A stretch of DNA of 43,740 nucleotides, from NCBI GenBank assembly GCA_947168065.1, contig CAMVKH010000010.1:1-43740 (forward strand), in the 5' to 3' direction. The first letter of the stretch is position 1. Each line of letters starts with the position of its first letter. This document shows positions 9,238 to 16,384 of this stretch, piece after piece. The position numbers and the translations under genes were made by a program. Source of the stretch: an uncultured Bacteroidales bacterium (GTDB lineage Bacteria; Bacteroidota; Bacteroidia; Bacteroidales; UBA932). The notes under the pieces are model-generated. The model had not been told where the DNA came from. It worked only from the letters and a program-made list of their open reading frames with translations, and ran no database searches.

Positions 9238-10155
9238 ATGAAAAAGATTGCATTGCTCTTTTCCGCAGCCCTGCTGATGCTGGCTGCCTCCTGCACGAAC
9301 CAGGAAATCGTATCCGACGAGGCTCAGCCTCTCAAGCTCAACATCACGGTTGCCGCTCCTGGCGGCCCTGACACCAAAGCTGCTAAAACCAACTGGGCAG
9401 CTGGTGATAAACTCAACTTGTGGTTTGACGATAATGATGTCGAGCATGCAGCCCCGGATCTGGTCATCACGTATTCAGGCACCGAATGGGAAGCCGGCTC
9501 CCTCAGATCGGGAGTTTCGCTTAAAGCAGACGGGGCTTTTTCTGTTGTTTACGAAAGTACCAACAATTTGGCCAATTATACCTCTAGTTATGATTCTGGG
9601 ACATATTTTTTTAATCCGCCGAGGGCCACTTTCAGTAATAAGTCAGTTGTAGATAATGAAACTTGTTATTGCAGACCTTTGATCATTACGGCTAATGATA
9701 TTGCTTACTCTTTTTCCGGCAACACACTAAGTGCAGATATAGATGCATTGAAGTGGGAAGTTAATTCTCATTTCAAAGTGTTGATTAAGAATGTCACTAC
9801 AGGACTTTCTGCGCCGGATTATATACTGAAAGTCAACAACGACTCACAGCCATGGACCGCTGCAGCTGGTAGTGGTTTTTCCTTAAAAACCGGATCATCT
9901 GTTCCTACCGCTAATGGAAACGTCGGCAGTAATAACGTTGGATTATCTGGTGGCGTTCAAGAGCCCGACGGGATCGCATTCTATTATAGCTATTTTTGGG
10001 CTTATCAACCCGGCCATCCAACTGATTGCAACATCACGTTTACTCTTTATGAAGGTGATACCGCAAAAAAAACATACACAGTAACGGGTAAACAATTTGA
10101 TCCCGAATTCAAATATTGTTACGGTGTCTCTTTGAAATACTCCAGTTTCAATTGA
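9238..10155 (+). CDS. Fimbrillin-like surface lipoprotein
   Basis: 305 residues with a lipoprotein signal ending LAASC (Cys19). The body has the pattern of Bacteroidales fimbrillin-family proteins: N-terminal LKLNITVAAPG, a TKAAKTNWAAGDKLNLWF segment (the usual T-K-W-x-x-GD-K/A theme), then long beta-rich Ser/Thr/Asn-rich sequence ending in a strand. Such lipoproteins are exported, sometimes polymerised into fimbriae, or act as surface adhesins. The ATG at 9238 is chosen because it opens the signal peptide; an in-frame GTG at 9211 overlaps the preceding peptide gene. From about 9520 onward codons become visibly richer in A and T than the first 90 codons and the neighbouring genes, suggesting a variable or acquired segment. 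No partner fimbrial genes are nearby. Confidence 0.72.
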   Translation: MKKIALLFSAALLMLAASCTNQEIVSDEAQPLKLNITVAAPGGPDTKAAKTNWAAGDKLNLWFDDNDVEHAAPDLVITYSGTEWEAGSLRSGVSLKADGAFSVVYESTNNLANYTSSYDSGTYFFNPPRATFSNKSVVDNETCYCRPLIITANDIAYSFSGNTLSADIDALKWEVNSHFKVLIKNVTTGLSAPDYILKVNNDSQPWTAAAGSGFSLKTGSSVPTANGNVGSNNVGLSGGVQEPDGIAFYYSYFWAYQPGHPTDCNITFTLYEGDTAKKTYTVTGKQFDPEFKYCYGVSLKYSSFN

Positions 10156-10185
10156 TTTCTCTGTAGCATTACTTCGTATGACCTC

Positions 10186-10217
10186 AAGGCCGCTCCCCAC
10201 CGGAGCGGCCTTTTTTT
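10186..10217 (+). terminator. Rho-independent terminator of the fimbrillin-like gene
   Basis: GGCCGCTCC pairs with GGAGCGGCC around a 5-nt loop and is followed by seven T. It begins 30 nt after the stop codon. Confidence 0.88.
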
Positions 10218-10257
10218 CAGCCGCAACGGACCTCCCCGCTGCAAACGGACCCCTTTT

Positions 10258-10368
10258 CGCTGCAACGGACGCAACTGATTTACAGCACCTTACAGAAGTT
10301 GATCCCCTTCGTTTCGAGGGGGATCACCTTGCATAATCACCTGACTGTCAGTTGCGTCCGTTGCAGCG
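10258..10368. repeat. Long inverted repeat with 21-bp perfect arms
   Basis: The left arm (10258-10278) is the exact reverse complement of the right arm (10348-10368), 69 nt apart; arms begin CGCTGCAACGGACGCAACTG. Between them is a second dyad (GATCCCC with GGGGATC, about 10301-10325). Degenerate copies of CGCTGCAACGGAC precede the left arm (about 10221 and 10238), and a GCGGAAAAGGTA-type tandem repeat follows the right arm (about 10366-10400). Confidence 0.8.
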
Positions 10369-10446
10369 GAAAAGGTAGCGGAAAAGGTAGCGGAAAGGTG
10401 GCAGAGAAGGGATGGCTGAGCGGGTTGTTCTATAAGAAAGAAAAAA

Positions 10447-10479
10447 TTTGGAGATTTCCCGAAAAAAGCGCTACCTTTG
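10447..10479 (+). promoter_or_regulatory. Promoter of tRNA-His
   Basis: TTTG (10447-10450), a 21-nt spacer and TACCTTTG (10472-10479) fit the Bacteroidota housekeeping promoter. The mature tRNA starts about 14 nt further on. Confidence 0.7.
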
Positions 10480-10492
10480 TCGTCCCATAGAT

Positions 10493-10569
10493 GGTGGATG
10501 TAGTTCAGCTGGTAGAGCATCGGATTGTGGTTCCGAGTGTCGTGGGTTCGAGTCCCATCATCCACCCCA
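10493..10569 (+). tRNA. tRNA-His (anticodon GTG)
   Basis: A cloverleaf can be folded. The acceptor GTGGATG pairs with CATCCAC, an extra G at the -1 position faces C (the histidine hallmark), the anticodon stem TCGGA/TCCGA encloses loop TTGTGGT with GTG at 10527-10529, and the T arm is GTGGG/CCCAC. CCA follows directly in the DNA (10567-10569). Confidence 0.96.
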
Positions 10570-10570
10570 A

Positions 10571-10599
10571 AAAGCCTGACCTTTCGGCCAGGCTTTTTT
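10571..10599. terminator. Bidirectional terminator after tRNA-His
   Basis: GCCTGACC and GGCCAGGC form a stem with one mismatch and a TTTC loop. Six T follow on the plus strand and an A-run precedes it, giving a T-run on the minus strand. It can stop both the tRNA transcript and the converging DUF4832-like gene. Confidence 0.82.
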
Positions 10600-10624
10600 C
10601 GTAGGCGGGTGACGGGACTGGCAG

Positions 10625-11938
10625 CTACAGATCCGCGTCGAACTGGATCTTCTGGCCGGGGAGGATGTAGTCGGACTCGATGGTCAGGTTGCGGCCGTCG
10701 GTGACCTTGTCGATGTAACACAGGCGTGTTTCACCGGGAAGCAGGCCTTTCAACGAGGTTTCGCTGCGGAGGCCGTCGACGGCGAGATAGGCGTCGCGGT
10801 AGATGGGAGCGATGCCGGTGTTGGTGACGTACGCGGCGGTCCGCTGGTCGTTGACGTAGAGTCCGGTCAGGGCGAAATGATAGCCGCAGGCCATGCTGGC
10901 CTCCTTGAACCGGGCGGCCGTACCGTACTGGCCGCTCGGGGCATCGTTGGCGATCATGAACGAAATGTGATACTTTGACGAAGCCTGCTCCCAGGTAACG
11001 CCGTACATGCCGTCCGGATTCAGGAAGTTCTTCTGGTCCGCTGCGGTGTAGTAGCTGATTTCTCCGCCGCAGGCACCTGTCTGCCAGCGGGTTCCACGAC
11101 CGATGGCCTTCCAGCAGTTTTCATTGTACTCGCCTTCGTGGTCCTTGTGCATGAAACTGTCGTCGAACAGGCCGAAGGTGAGTCCCATCAGAGAGGCATC
11201 GCCCACGACGGGAGAACTTTCGGCTGCATCGATCGAAATCAGCCAGGGGATCTCAAGCACATCCGCCAAATGGGTCAGAAACGCTTTCTGATAGGCATCG
11301 GACGGGAAATTCACCCCGGGCTGGAGCGGCGTTCCGAAGATATGATACTCGCTCCAATGTCCGAAGCCGACCTCGACGAAAGCGATGCGCGGGTCATCCT
11401 TATAGACCGCGTTGAAATCGCTATAGAACTGCTTGGTAAACCATTGCAGCTCACTGTTGGTCCAGTCGGCATACCAAGTGGGTCCGTCTTCGTTTTCGTA
11501 GAACGTCTCCTTGTAATCAGGCAGCGCCTTGATATAAGCCGGGACAGCCGTGGTGCCGGGCTTGCCGTCCACATTCCGCTCGCCCGGATATTCATAGCGG
11601 AAACGGACTACAGCCTGATGTTTCCGGGAAGCCACATCGGCGAGCCATTTATTGAAGGAACTCCAGTCATAGCGGACCACCCCGTTATCCTTACCGGTAA
11701 CAACCTGGCAAGGAAGGCAATAGGCATATTCCAAAGAGATGGACTTACCATAGGCGGCGTTCCGCTCGCGGGCGTTCTCACTCCAAAGCACAAGACCCGT
11801 GGCAGGCTGCACCGCATCAACCTTACCCTGAACGCTGACGGGAGCGTAAGAGGCGTCCAGTTCGGAGGGGATGACCTTGGAGGCCGGATCACAGGCTACG
11901 GCCAGCACGAACAACAGGAGGACAATCATCTGTTTCAT
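10625..11938 (-). CDS. DUF4832/DUF4874-like lipoprotein
   Basis: 437 residues with a lipoprotein signal ending LAVAC (Cys16). The body resembles secreted DUF4874-DUF4832 proteins: an N-terminal barrel-like part with ENARERN, VVRFRYEYPG and FVEVGFGHWSEYH segments, then a C-terminal beta-sandwich ending in a carbohydrate-binding-like fold. The first half recalls glycoside-hydrolase TIM barrels with candidate acidic residues in AFVEVGFG, but no catalytic assignment is proven. It starts 21 nt after the LytTR regulator stop on the same strand, so it is probably the third gene of the lytS-lytT operon. It ends at the bidirectional terminator beside tRNA-His. The family call is from sequence feel and moderately sure; the function is unknown. 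Confidence 0.7.
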   Translation of the reverse strand: MKQMIVLLLFVLAVACDPASKVIPSELDASYAPVSVQGKVDAVQPATGLVLWSENARERNAAYGKSISLEYAYCLPCQVVTGKDNGVVRYDWSSFNKWLADVASRKHQAVVRFRYEYPGERNVDGKPGTTAVPAYIKALPDYKETFYENEDGPTWYADWTNSELQWFTKQFYSDFNAVYKDDPRIAFVEVGFGHWSEYHIFGTPLQPGVNFPSDAYQKAFLTHLADVLEIPWLISIDAAESSPVVGDASLMGLTFGLFDDSFMHKDHEGEYNENCWKAIGRGTRWQTGACGGEISYYTAADQKNFLNPDGMYGVTWEQASSKYHISFMIANDAPSGQYGTAARFKEASMACGYHFALTGLYVNDQRTAAYVTNTGIAPIYRDAYLAVDGLRSETSLKGLLPGETRLCYIDKVTDGRNLTIESDYILPGQKIQFDADL

Positions 11939-11959
11939 GGTAACGGCAATATTATCGGG

Positions 11960-12715
11960 TTAAATCAAGCTGCGTTGCTGCAGGTAGGCATCGAAAGCGG
12001 GACGGTAGCTGTCGGTAACAGGAATCAGGCGGCCGTCCACGATCAGGTCGCCGTCGCGGGTGACCGTATCAATCTTCTCAAGGGCGACGATGAAGGAGCG
12101 GTGAACTCGCATGAAACGCCCGGAAGGCAGCTGCTCCTCAACGGCCTTCATCGTATTGTGGGTCACGAGCCCCCGGGAATCCGAAGCCAGATGGATCAGC
12201 ACATAGTCTTTCATCCCCTCGATATAGAGGATATCCGACAGGGCGACTTTGCGCATCCGGCCATCGGCTTTTACAAAGAACGACGGATGCCCGGAGTCAG
12301 TCGCAGCAGGCACAGCAGCGGCCGTAGATGCCGCGCCCGAGCGGCCCTCACTGAGCGAAAACCACTGCTGCGCTTTCGCGACAGCCTCCAGAAACTTCTG
12401 GTAACGGATGGGTTTGAGCAGGTAATCGAGCGCCGAGACCTCATAGCTTTCAAAAGCGTATTGCTTGAAGGCAGTCGTGAAAATAATCCGGGTGGAAGCC
12501 GGAACCATCCGCGACAGCTCGAGGCCGTTCAGGTCGGGCATCTGAATGTCAAGAAACACCAGATTCGGCTGCAGGACAGGCAATTGAGCGAGCGCCTCCA
12601 TGGAATCCGTAAAGGAGCCGGAAAGCGAGAGGAAGGGCGTACGCGCCACATAGTTCTCCAGCATTTTGACCGCCAGCGGCTCATCGTCGACGATAACACA
12701 GGTAAGGGATTCCAT
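11960..12715 (-). CDS. LytTR-family response regulator
   Basis: 251 residues. The receiver domain (1-118) has acidic Asp10/Asp11, phosphoacceptor Asp56 in FLDIQMPDLNG and Lys101 in LLKP. The LytTR DNA-binding domain spans about 150-250, with the family features of DILYIEGMKDY, THNTMKAVEEQL and FMRVHRSFIV. It controls transcription after phosphorylation by the cognate histidine kinase encoded just upstream. The ATG overlaps the kinase stop codon by one base (TGATG), so the two are translationally coupled. LytTR proteins bind pairs of about 9-bp direct repeats one 21-bp period apart; a repeat of that geometry lies at 16353-16384 ahead of the linked barrel gene. Confidence 0.95.
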   Translation of the reverse strand: MESLTCVIVDDEPLAVKMLENYVARTPFLSLSGSFTDSMEALAQLPVLQPNLVFLDIQMPDLNGLELSRMVPASTRIIFTTAFKQYAFESYEVSALDYLLKPIRYQKFLEAVAKAQQWFSLSEGRSGAASTAAAVPAATDSGHPSFFVKADGRMRKVALSDILYIEGMKDYVLIHLASDSRGLVTHNTMKAVEEQLPSGRFMRVHRSFIVALEKIDTVTRDGDLIVDGRLIPVTDSYRPAFDAYLQQRSLI

Positions 12716-13767
12716 CAGAGCAGGTTTTTAAGGCGGATCTCAACGCGGTAAAGCCCTTCTGCCACAGATTGCCGGTACGTGTACTGACCCGGATAGATCA
12801 GTTCCAGCCGGCGACGGAGGTTCACCAGACCGATGCCCGATCCGCTGCGGTCTACCGTCTCTTTTTCGAAAACCGTATTCTCGCTGACAAAGCACAGGTC
12901 TTTCCCTTCGGTATGCAGATCCATCCGGATGAGGGAATCGTTCCGCGCACTCACGCCATGTTTGAATGCGTTCTCAATCAAAGAGATGAAAAGCAACGGG
13001 GCGATCATGACCTCGTGATCGGGAAGGATCAGGGAGCGTTCCACACGCGTACGCTCGCTGCAGCGCAGCGCCATCAGATCGATATAATTGTCCATGAAGG
13101 CCACTTCCCCCGAAAGCGGCACTTTCTCCGCTTCACTGTCATAGAGCGCGTAGCGCAGCGTATCACTCAGCTGCCCGATTCGTTCTTGCGCCTGGTCGGG
13201 ATCGATCTGTGTGAGCGAAGAGATGTTGTTCAGCGTATTGAAGAGAAAATGCGGGTTGAGCTGGTTCTTGAGCCAGGTCAGCTCAGCTTCCGTACTCTTG
13301 CGGCGCTCTTCTTCCGCCTGCAGCAGCGCATCATGGGCCCGCATGGTATAACGTACGCCCACGGCCAGGAGAATGATGATGAGCTGGAAGAAGACATGGG
13401 CCACAACGCCGCCCACATAGATGGCCCAGGCGTTCTTTTCCCCGAACTGATCGAGCACTTCCTGCGGAACAGGCTCCCGGGGAAAGAAGACCCATAGCGT
13501 CAGAAGTGTGATCAACAGGAGATTGAACAGGTAGAACCCTCTTCGATGCGAACCGTAGAGACACTTCGGTACCAGCAGAAAATAATTCAGGAAATATACC
13601 AGGAAAAACGGGAAGACCGTCTTTGCCGTGCCATACAGTACGCCGAGCGCCGTTCCGGAAGAACCGGTCATCGTCCAGGTCACCAGGGAAGGCGTCAGGA
13701 AAATGCCTGCCCAGACGATGATCTGGGCGACATTGACGATCAGTTTGCTTCTGAGGGGGGTCTGCAT
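12715..13767 (-). CDS. LytS/YehU-type sensor histidine kinase
   Basis: 350 residues from ATG 13767. Four hydrophobic segments (roughly 9-30, 40-65, 78-95, 116-140) precede a coiled-coil linker. The His_kinase domain (PF06580 type) contains the phospho-accepting His of NPHFLFNTLNN, and the ATPase domain has ENAFKHG and GSGIGLVNL motifs. It pairs with the LytTR regulator that overlaps its stop by one base. The frame extends to 13809, but that start would run through a terminator and the promoter, so ATG 13767 is preferred. A TACCTTTG box lies only 4 nt before this ATG, implying a leaderless or nearly leaderless mRNA. Confidence 0.93.
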   Translation of the reverse strand: MQTPLRSKLIVNVAQIIVWAGIFLTPSLVTWTMTGSSGTALGVLYGTAKTVFPFFLVYFLNYFLLVPKCLYGSHRRGFYLFNLLLITLLTLWVFFPREPVPQEVLDQFGEKNAWAIYVGGVVAHVFFQLIIILLAVGVRYTMRAHDALLQAEEERRKSTEAELTWLKNQLNPHFLFNTLNNISSLTQIDPDQAQERIGQLSDTLRYALYDSEAEKVPLSGEVAFMDNYIDLMALRCSERTRVERSLILPDHEVMIAPLLFISLIENAFKHGVSARNDSLIRMDLHTEGKDLCFVSENTVFEKETVDRSGSGIGLVNLRRRLELIYPGQYTYRQSVAEGLYRVEIRLKNLL

Positions 13768-13771
13768 ACTG

Positions 13772-13779
13772 CAAAGGTA
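13772..13779 (-). promoter_or_regulatory. Promoter -7 box of the lytS-lytT operon
   Basis: Minus-strand TACCTTTG lies 4 nt upstream of the kinase ATG and immediately follows the T-rich end of the preceding gene's terminator. It is the same 4-nt arrangement seen at 29131 and 33962. Confidence 0.6.
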
Positions 13780-13781
13780 AT

Positions 13782-13809
13782 AAAAAGATGCCCGGTCGAA
13801 ACCGGGCAT
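13782..13809 (-). terminator. Terminator between the barrel gene and the kinase gene
   Basis: On the minus strand ATGCCCGGT pairs with ACCGGGCAT around a TTCG-type tetraloop, followed by CTTTTTA. It starts 10 nt after the stop of the outer-membrane barrel gene. Confidence 0.85.
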
Positions 13810-13818
13810 AAGCGGTTT

Positions 13819-16293
13819 TTAGCGGATCAGGACCGAGCCCATCGACTCAGCGGTGGTATTCTGGTTCAGCTGGCTTTCATTCTCGATGGTACGACGGGCG
13901 CGCTTGGCCGTGTAGTTGCCCTGCTTTCCGAAGCTCCAGCTGATCTGGAAGGTCACGGCGCTCATCGGAATCTGCGTTGTCATGTCGGACGTGAACCCGG
14001 TTCCGGCCGTATGGGTACGCAGCGACATCTTGAAATCCCTGGCCAGCGGAACGAGACCGTTCACCGAAAAACTCAAGCGGTCGTCGAGGAACGTCTTGGT
14101 CAGGCCCAGGCTTGCGATGGAAAGCCCTGTCGACCAGCCCTGCAGATTGATCTGTCTTCCTGCGCTGATCACATTGGTGCTCAAGCGAAGGTCCCAGGGA
14201 AGGGTCTGCTGGAAGCCCAGCATCACATTGTAATTCCATCCGGCATTCCGTTGTCCAAGCTGATCGCTGCGCAGGTCGCTGTAGCCTATGCTGCCGTTGA
14301 GCATGATGCGGGTCTTGGCACCGGGCGTCAGCATCGAAAAGAGGTTCAAGCTGGTATTCCGGTTCTGGACGATATTGCCATAGGTGGTGTTGAGCAGGTT
14401 GTCTGCGTCGTAGAAGCTGTACTGCGAGATGCCGTTGCCGATAAAGCTGTGGCGCAAAGTCGCATTGACCATGACCACGGGCGAGAAGTAATTGTAGACC
14501 AGCGACAGGTTGTGGCCCCGCTCCGTCTCGAGTTCCGTGTTGCCATAGCTGAGAGCCGTCGGATCGGATGTATCGACGTAAGGATTCAGGAAAGAGATGC
14601 CGGGGCGGCTGATACGCATATTGTAGCTCAGGCCGACATTCTGCGAAGGAGTTATGTTCCACTGGAAGCTGGCAGTCGGGACAAGGTTGCCGTAATTCAC
14701 ACGGAAATCACCGGATTCAGCGGAAGAGGAATAGTTCTGCCACGTATGCTCATACCGTACGCCCGCCTTCAGGCTGACCGCACCGTAATTGCCGGTCAGT
14801 TCCGTATACGCAGCCGCGATGCGGTTGTAGAAATCGTACCGGAGACTGCCGAACGGATTCTCCACGAAGGCATTTCCCTCCCACAAGTAGTCGGTCTGGT
14901 CGGAGGAGTTATGCCGGAAAAGCACCTTCGCGCCGGTAGAAATGACGTGCTTGCTGCCAAGCGGAGTGGTGAAATCCGTCTGGACCGTGTGGTCGTTCGA
15001 GCCGGTACGGCCGATGCTCTTGCGGTCGGTGAAGTCGAATCCGCCGAACCCTGCCGCATCGAGAAGGGTCGTGCTGTTGTTGACGGAAGGCGCTCCGTTG
15101 AACTGATAGCTGAGCACGAAGCTGCGGCCCGGCGCCTCTGCCCAAAGATGCTGATAATCAGCTGTTACACTCAGATTGTTCCGGTCATTGACCGTTGAAA
15201 GCGTACCTGAATAACTGTAGGATCCCTGGCCAGGCGCATAGAGAATGGTATTGGTGAAGCCATTGGTATTCCGCATCCCGAACGACATGATACCAAGGGT
15301 CGCCGATACGAGGTTCAGGCTGTCGATCTCATAGCTGGCACTGCCGTTGACCATGGCCATGGGCATCTTCATATCGGTGGAAGTATGTGTGCTTGTAGAG
15401 AAACCCACGTCCTGAACGCGGACCAGGTCCGTTTCCGTGCCCCTCATCGTATTGTACATCCCATTGGCATTGAGACTCATGGCGAATTTCCCTTTTTGCA
15501 GGGCAGCCGTCACACCACCTCCAGCGCCACGGTTGGAACCCATCGTCATTACCGTACCGTAGAATCCGTCGGCCGCGGAAGCACCGCCCGTCACTTCCCG
15601 GTTGGTCGTGATGTTAAGCACGCCACCCACACCTTCCGCGTCGTATTTCACGCCCGGATTGGTAATCACCTCGATGTTCTTGACCGTAGAGGCCGGCATC
15701 ATCTTGAAGATGGCGGAGGCATTTTGCGACATCATCGGGTTCGGTTTGCCGTCCACATAGACCTGAAAACTGCTGCTTCCGTTGACGGTGATGTTGTCCT
15801 GGCCGTCAACCGACACCATCGGCACCTTCCGGAGCATGTCGAGTACCGTGGATGTCTTGGCATCCACGTCGCCGGACACGTCATACGTCATTTTGTCGAC
15901 CTCCATCTTCACAAGTGTCCGCTGGGCCACCACGACACCGGCCGAGAGTGTCTGCACGTCATCCCGGATCAGGATCTCCCCCAAATCGAGCGTATCCTGC
16001 TGGCCTGGAATGACGAAGCCGCGCCGGACGGAGATCCGGCCTATTCCGCTGAACAGCAATTCGTACCGGCCACTTCCATCGAGACGCTGGAAGAAGCGGC
16101 CCTCTTCATCGGCCGTCGTATAGGCCACCGGTTTCTCGCTGTTCTCCGCCTGGAAAAACTGCAGGACGGCACCCGCTTCGCCCTGACGGGTCAAAGAATC
16201 CAGGACCTGTCCCTTTACAATGGTTTTCTGTGCAAACGCCGGCAGGCTGACCAGCAGCAGGGCCGACACAAGGATCATCACACGCGTTTTCAT
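13819..16293 (-). CDS. Outer-membrane beta-barrel protein (TonB-receptor-like, OMP_b-brl_3 type)
   Basis: 824 residues with a Sec signal peptide cleaved near AFAQ (about residue 22). A carboxypeptidase-regulatory-like beta-sandwich (about 25-105) is followed by a plug-like region (about 120-230, with DMLRKVPMVSVDGQDNITV, FQVYVDGKPN and GVKYDAEGVGGVLNITTNR), then a barrel of many aromatic strands. This is the usual architecture of Bacteroidota proteins with the PF14905 barrel. The ligand is unknown, and there is no SusD-like partner. It lies directly upstream of the lytS/lytT pair but is separated by a terminator, and has its own TATTTTTG promoter about 22 nt before the ATG with a possible LytTR operator behind it. 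Regulation by the neighbouring system is inferred. Confidence 0.88.
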   Translation of the reverse strand: MKTRVMILVSALLLVSLPAFAQKTIVKGQVLDSLTRQGEAGAVLQFFQAENSEKPVAYTTADEEGRFFQRLDGSGRYELLFSGIGRISVRRGFVIPGQQDTLDLGEILIRDDVQTLSAGVVVAQRTLVKMEVDKMTYDVSGDVDAKTSTVLDMLRKVPMVSVDGQDNITVNGSSSFQVYVDGKPNPMMSQNASAIFKMMPASTVKNIEVITNPGVKYDAEGVGGVLNITTNREVTGGASAADGFYGTVMTMGSNRGAGGGVTAALQKGKFAMSLNANGMYNTMRGTETDLVRVQDVGFSTSTHTSTDMKMPMAMVNGSASYEIDSLNLVSATLGIMSFGMRNTNGFTNTILYAPGQGSYSYSGTLSTVNDRNNLSVTADYQHLWAEAPGRSFVLSYQFNGAPSVNNSTTLLDAAGFGGFDFTDRKSIGRTGSNDHTVQTDFTTPLGSKHVISTGAKVLFRHNSSDQTDYLWEGNAFVENPFGSLRYDFYNRIAAAYTELTGNYGAVSLKAGVRYEHTWQNYSSSAESGDFRVNYGNLVPTASFQWNITPSQNVGLSYNMRISRPGISFLNPYVDTSDPTALSYGNTELETERGHNLSLVYNYFSPVVMVNATLRHSFIGNGISQYSFYDADNLLNTTYGNIVQNRNTSLNLFSMLTPGAKTRIMLNGSIGYSDLRSDQLGQRNAGWNYNVMLGFQQTLPWDLRLSTNVISAGRQINLQGWSTGLSIASLGLTKTFLDDRLSFSVNGLVPLARDFKMSLRTHTAGTGFTSDMTTQIPMSAVTFQISWSFGKQGNYTAKRARRTIENESQLNQNTTAESMGSVLIR

Positions 16294-16315
16294 CTGTTTC
16301 TTTTTGATTCGGGTA

Positions 16316-16323
16316 CAAAAATA
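16316..16323 (-). promoter_or_regulatory. Promoter -7 box of the barrel gene
   Basis: Minus-strand TATTTTTG lies 22 nt before the ATG at 16293. The same bases are the T-run of the nifJ terminator, so one element serves both functions. Confidence 0.6.
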
Positions 16324-16352
16324 TCCCGGACAGGCCTGGGCTTGTCCGGGAT
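16323..16352 (-). terminator. Terminator of nifJ, fused to the next promoter
   Basis: On the minus strand ATCCCGGACA pairs perfectly with TGTCCGGGAT (10 bp, 10-nt loop) and is followed by ATTTTTG. It begins about 32 nt after the nifJ stop codon. Confidence 0.78.
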
Positions 16353-16384
16353 TTCGACGAAACCGTGGATTCCTTCGACGAAAC
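16353..16384 (-). promoter_or_regulatory. Direct repeat, candidate LytTR operator
   Basis: Minus-strand GTTTCGTCGAA occurs twice (16353-16363 and 16374-16384), exactly 21 bp apart start to start. The repeats lie about 30 and 51 bp upstream of the -7 box of the outer-membrane barrel gene; the distal one touches the nifJ stop codon. LytTR regulators are known to contact paired direct repeats with this period. The match to other families' consensus is only partial (GTT core). Confidence 0.5.

Larger units (their letters stand above)
10156..10492. other. Gene-free stretch between the fimbrillin-like gene and tRNA-His
   Basis: This 337-nt interval holds the fimbrillin terminator, a cluster of CGCTGCAACGGAC-like repeats, a long inverted repeat, a short tandem repeat and the tRNA-His promoter, each listed separately. 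A 143-residue minus-strand open frame crosses it but runs through the tRNA and is not credible. Confidence 0.7.

Noticed and set aside
10200..10570. Mobile element integrated at tRNA-His
   Set aside because: No integrase, transposase or duplicated tRNA end is visible; kept only as a speculative scar.
10290..10721. 143-codon minus-strand frame across tRNA-His
   Set aside because: Contains the familiar DDGTRTHDTRNHNPM artefact made by translating a tRNA antisense, and crosses a terminator.
13768..13809. Upstream start for the LytS-like kinase
   Set aside because: It would place the start inside a terminator and upstream of the promoter box.
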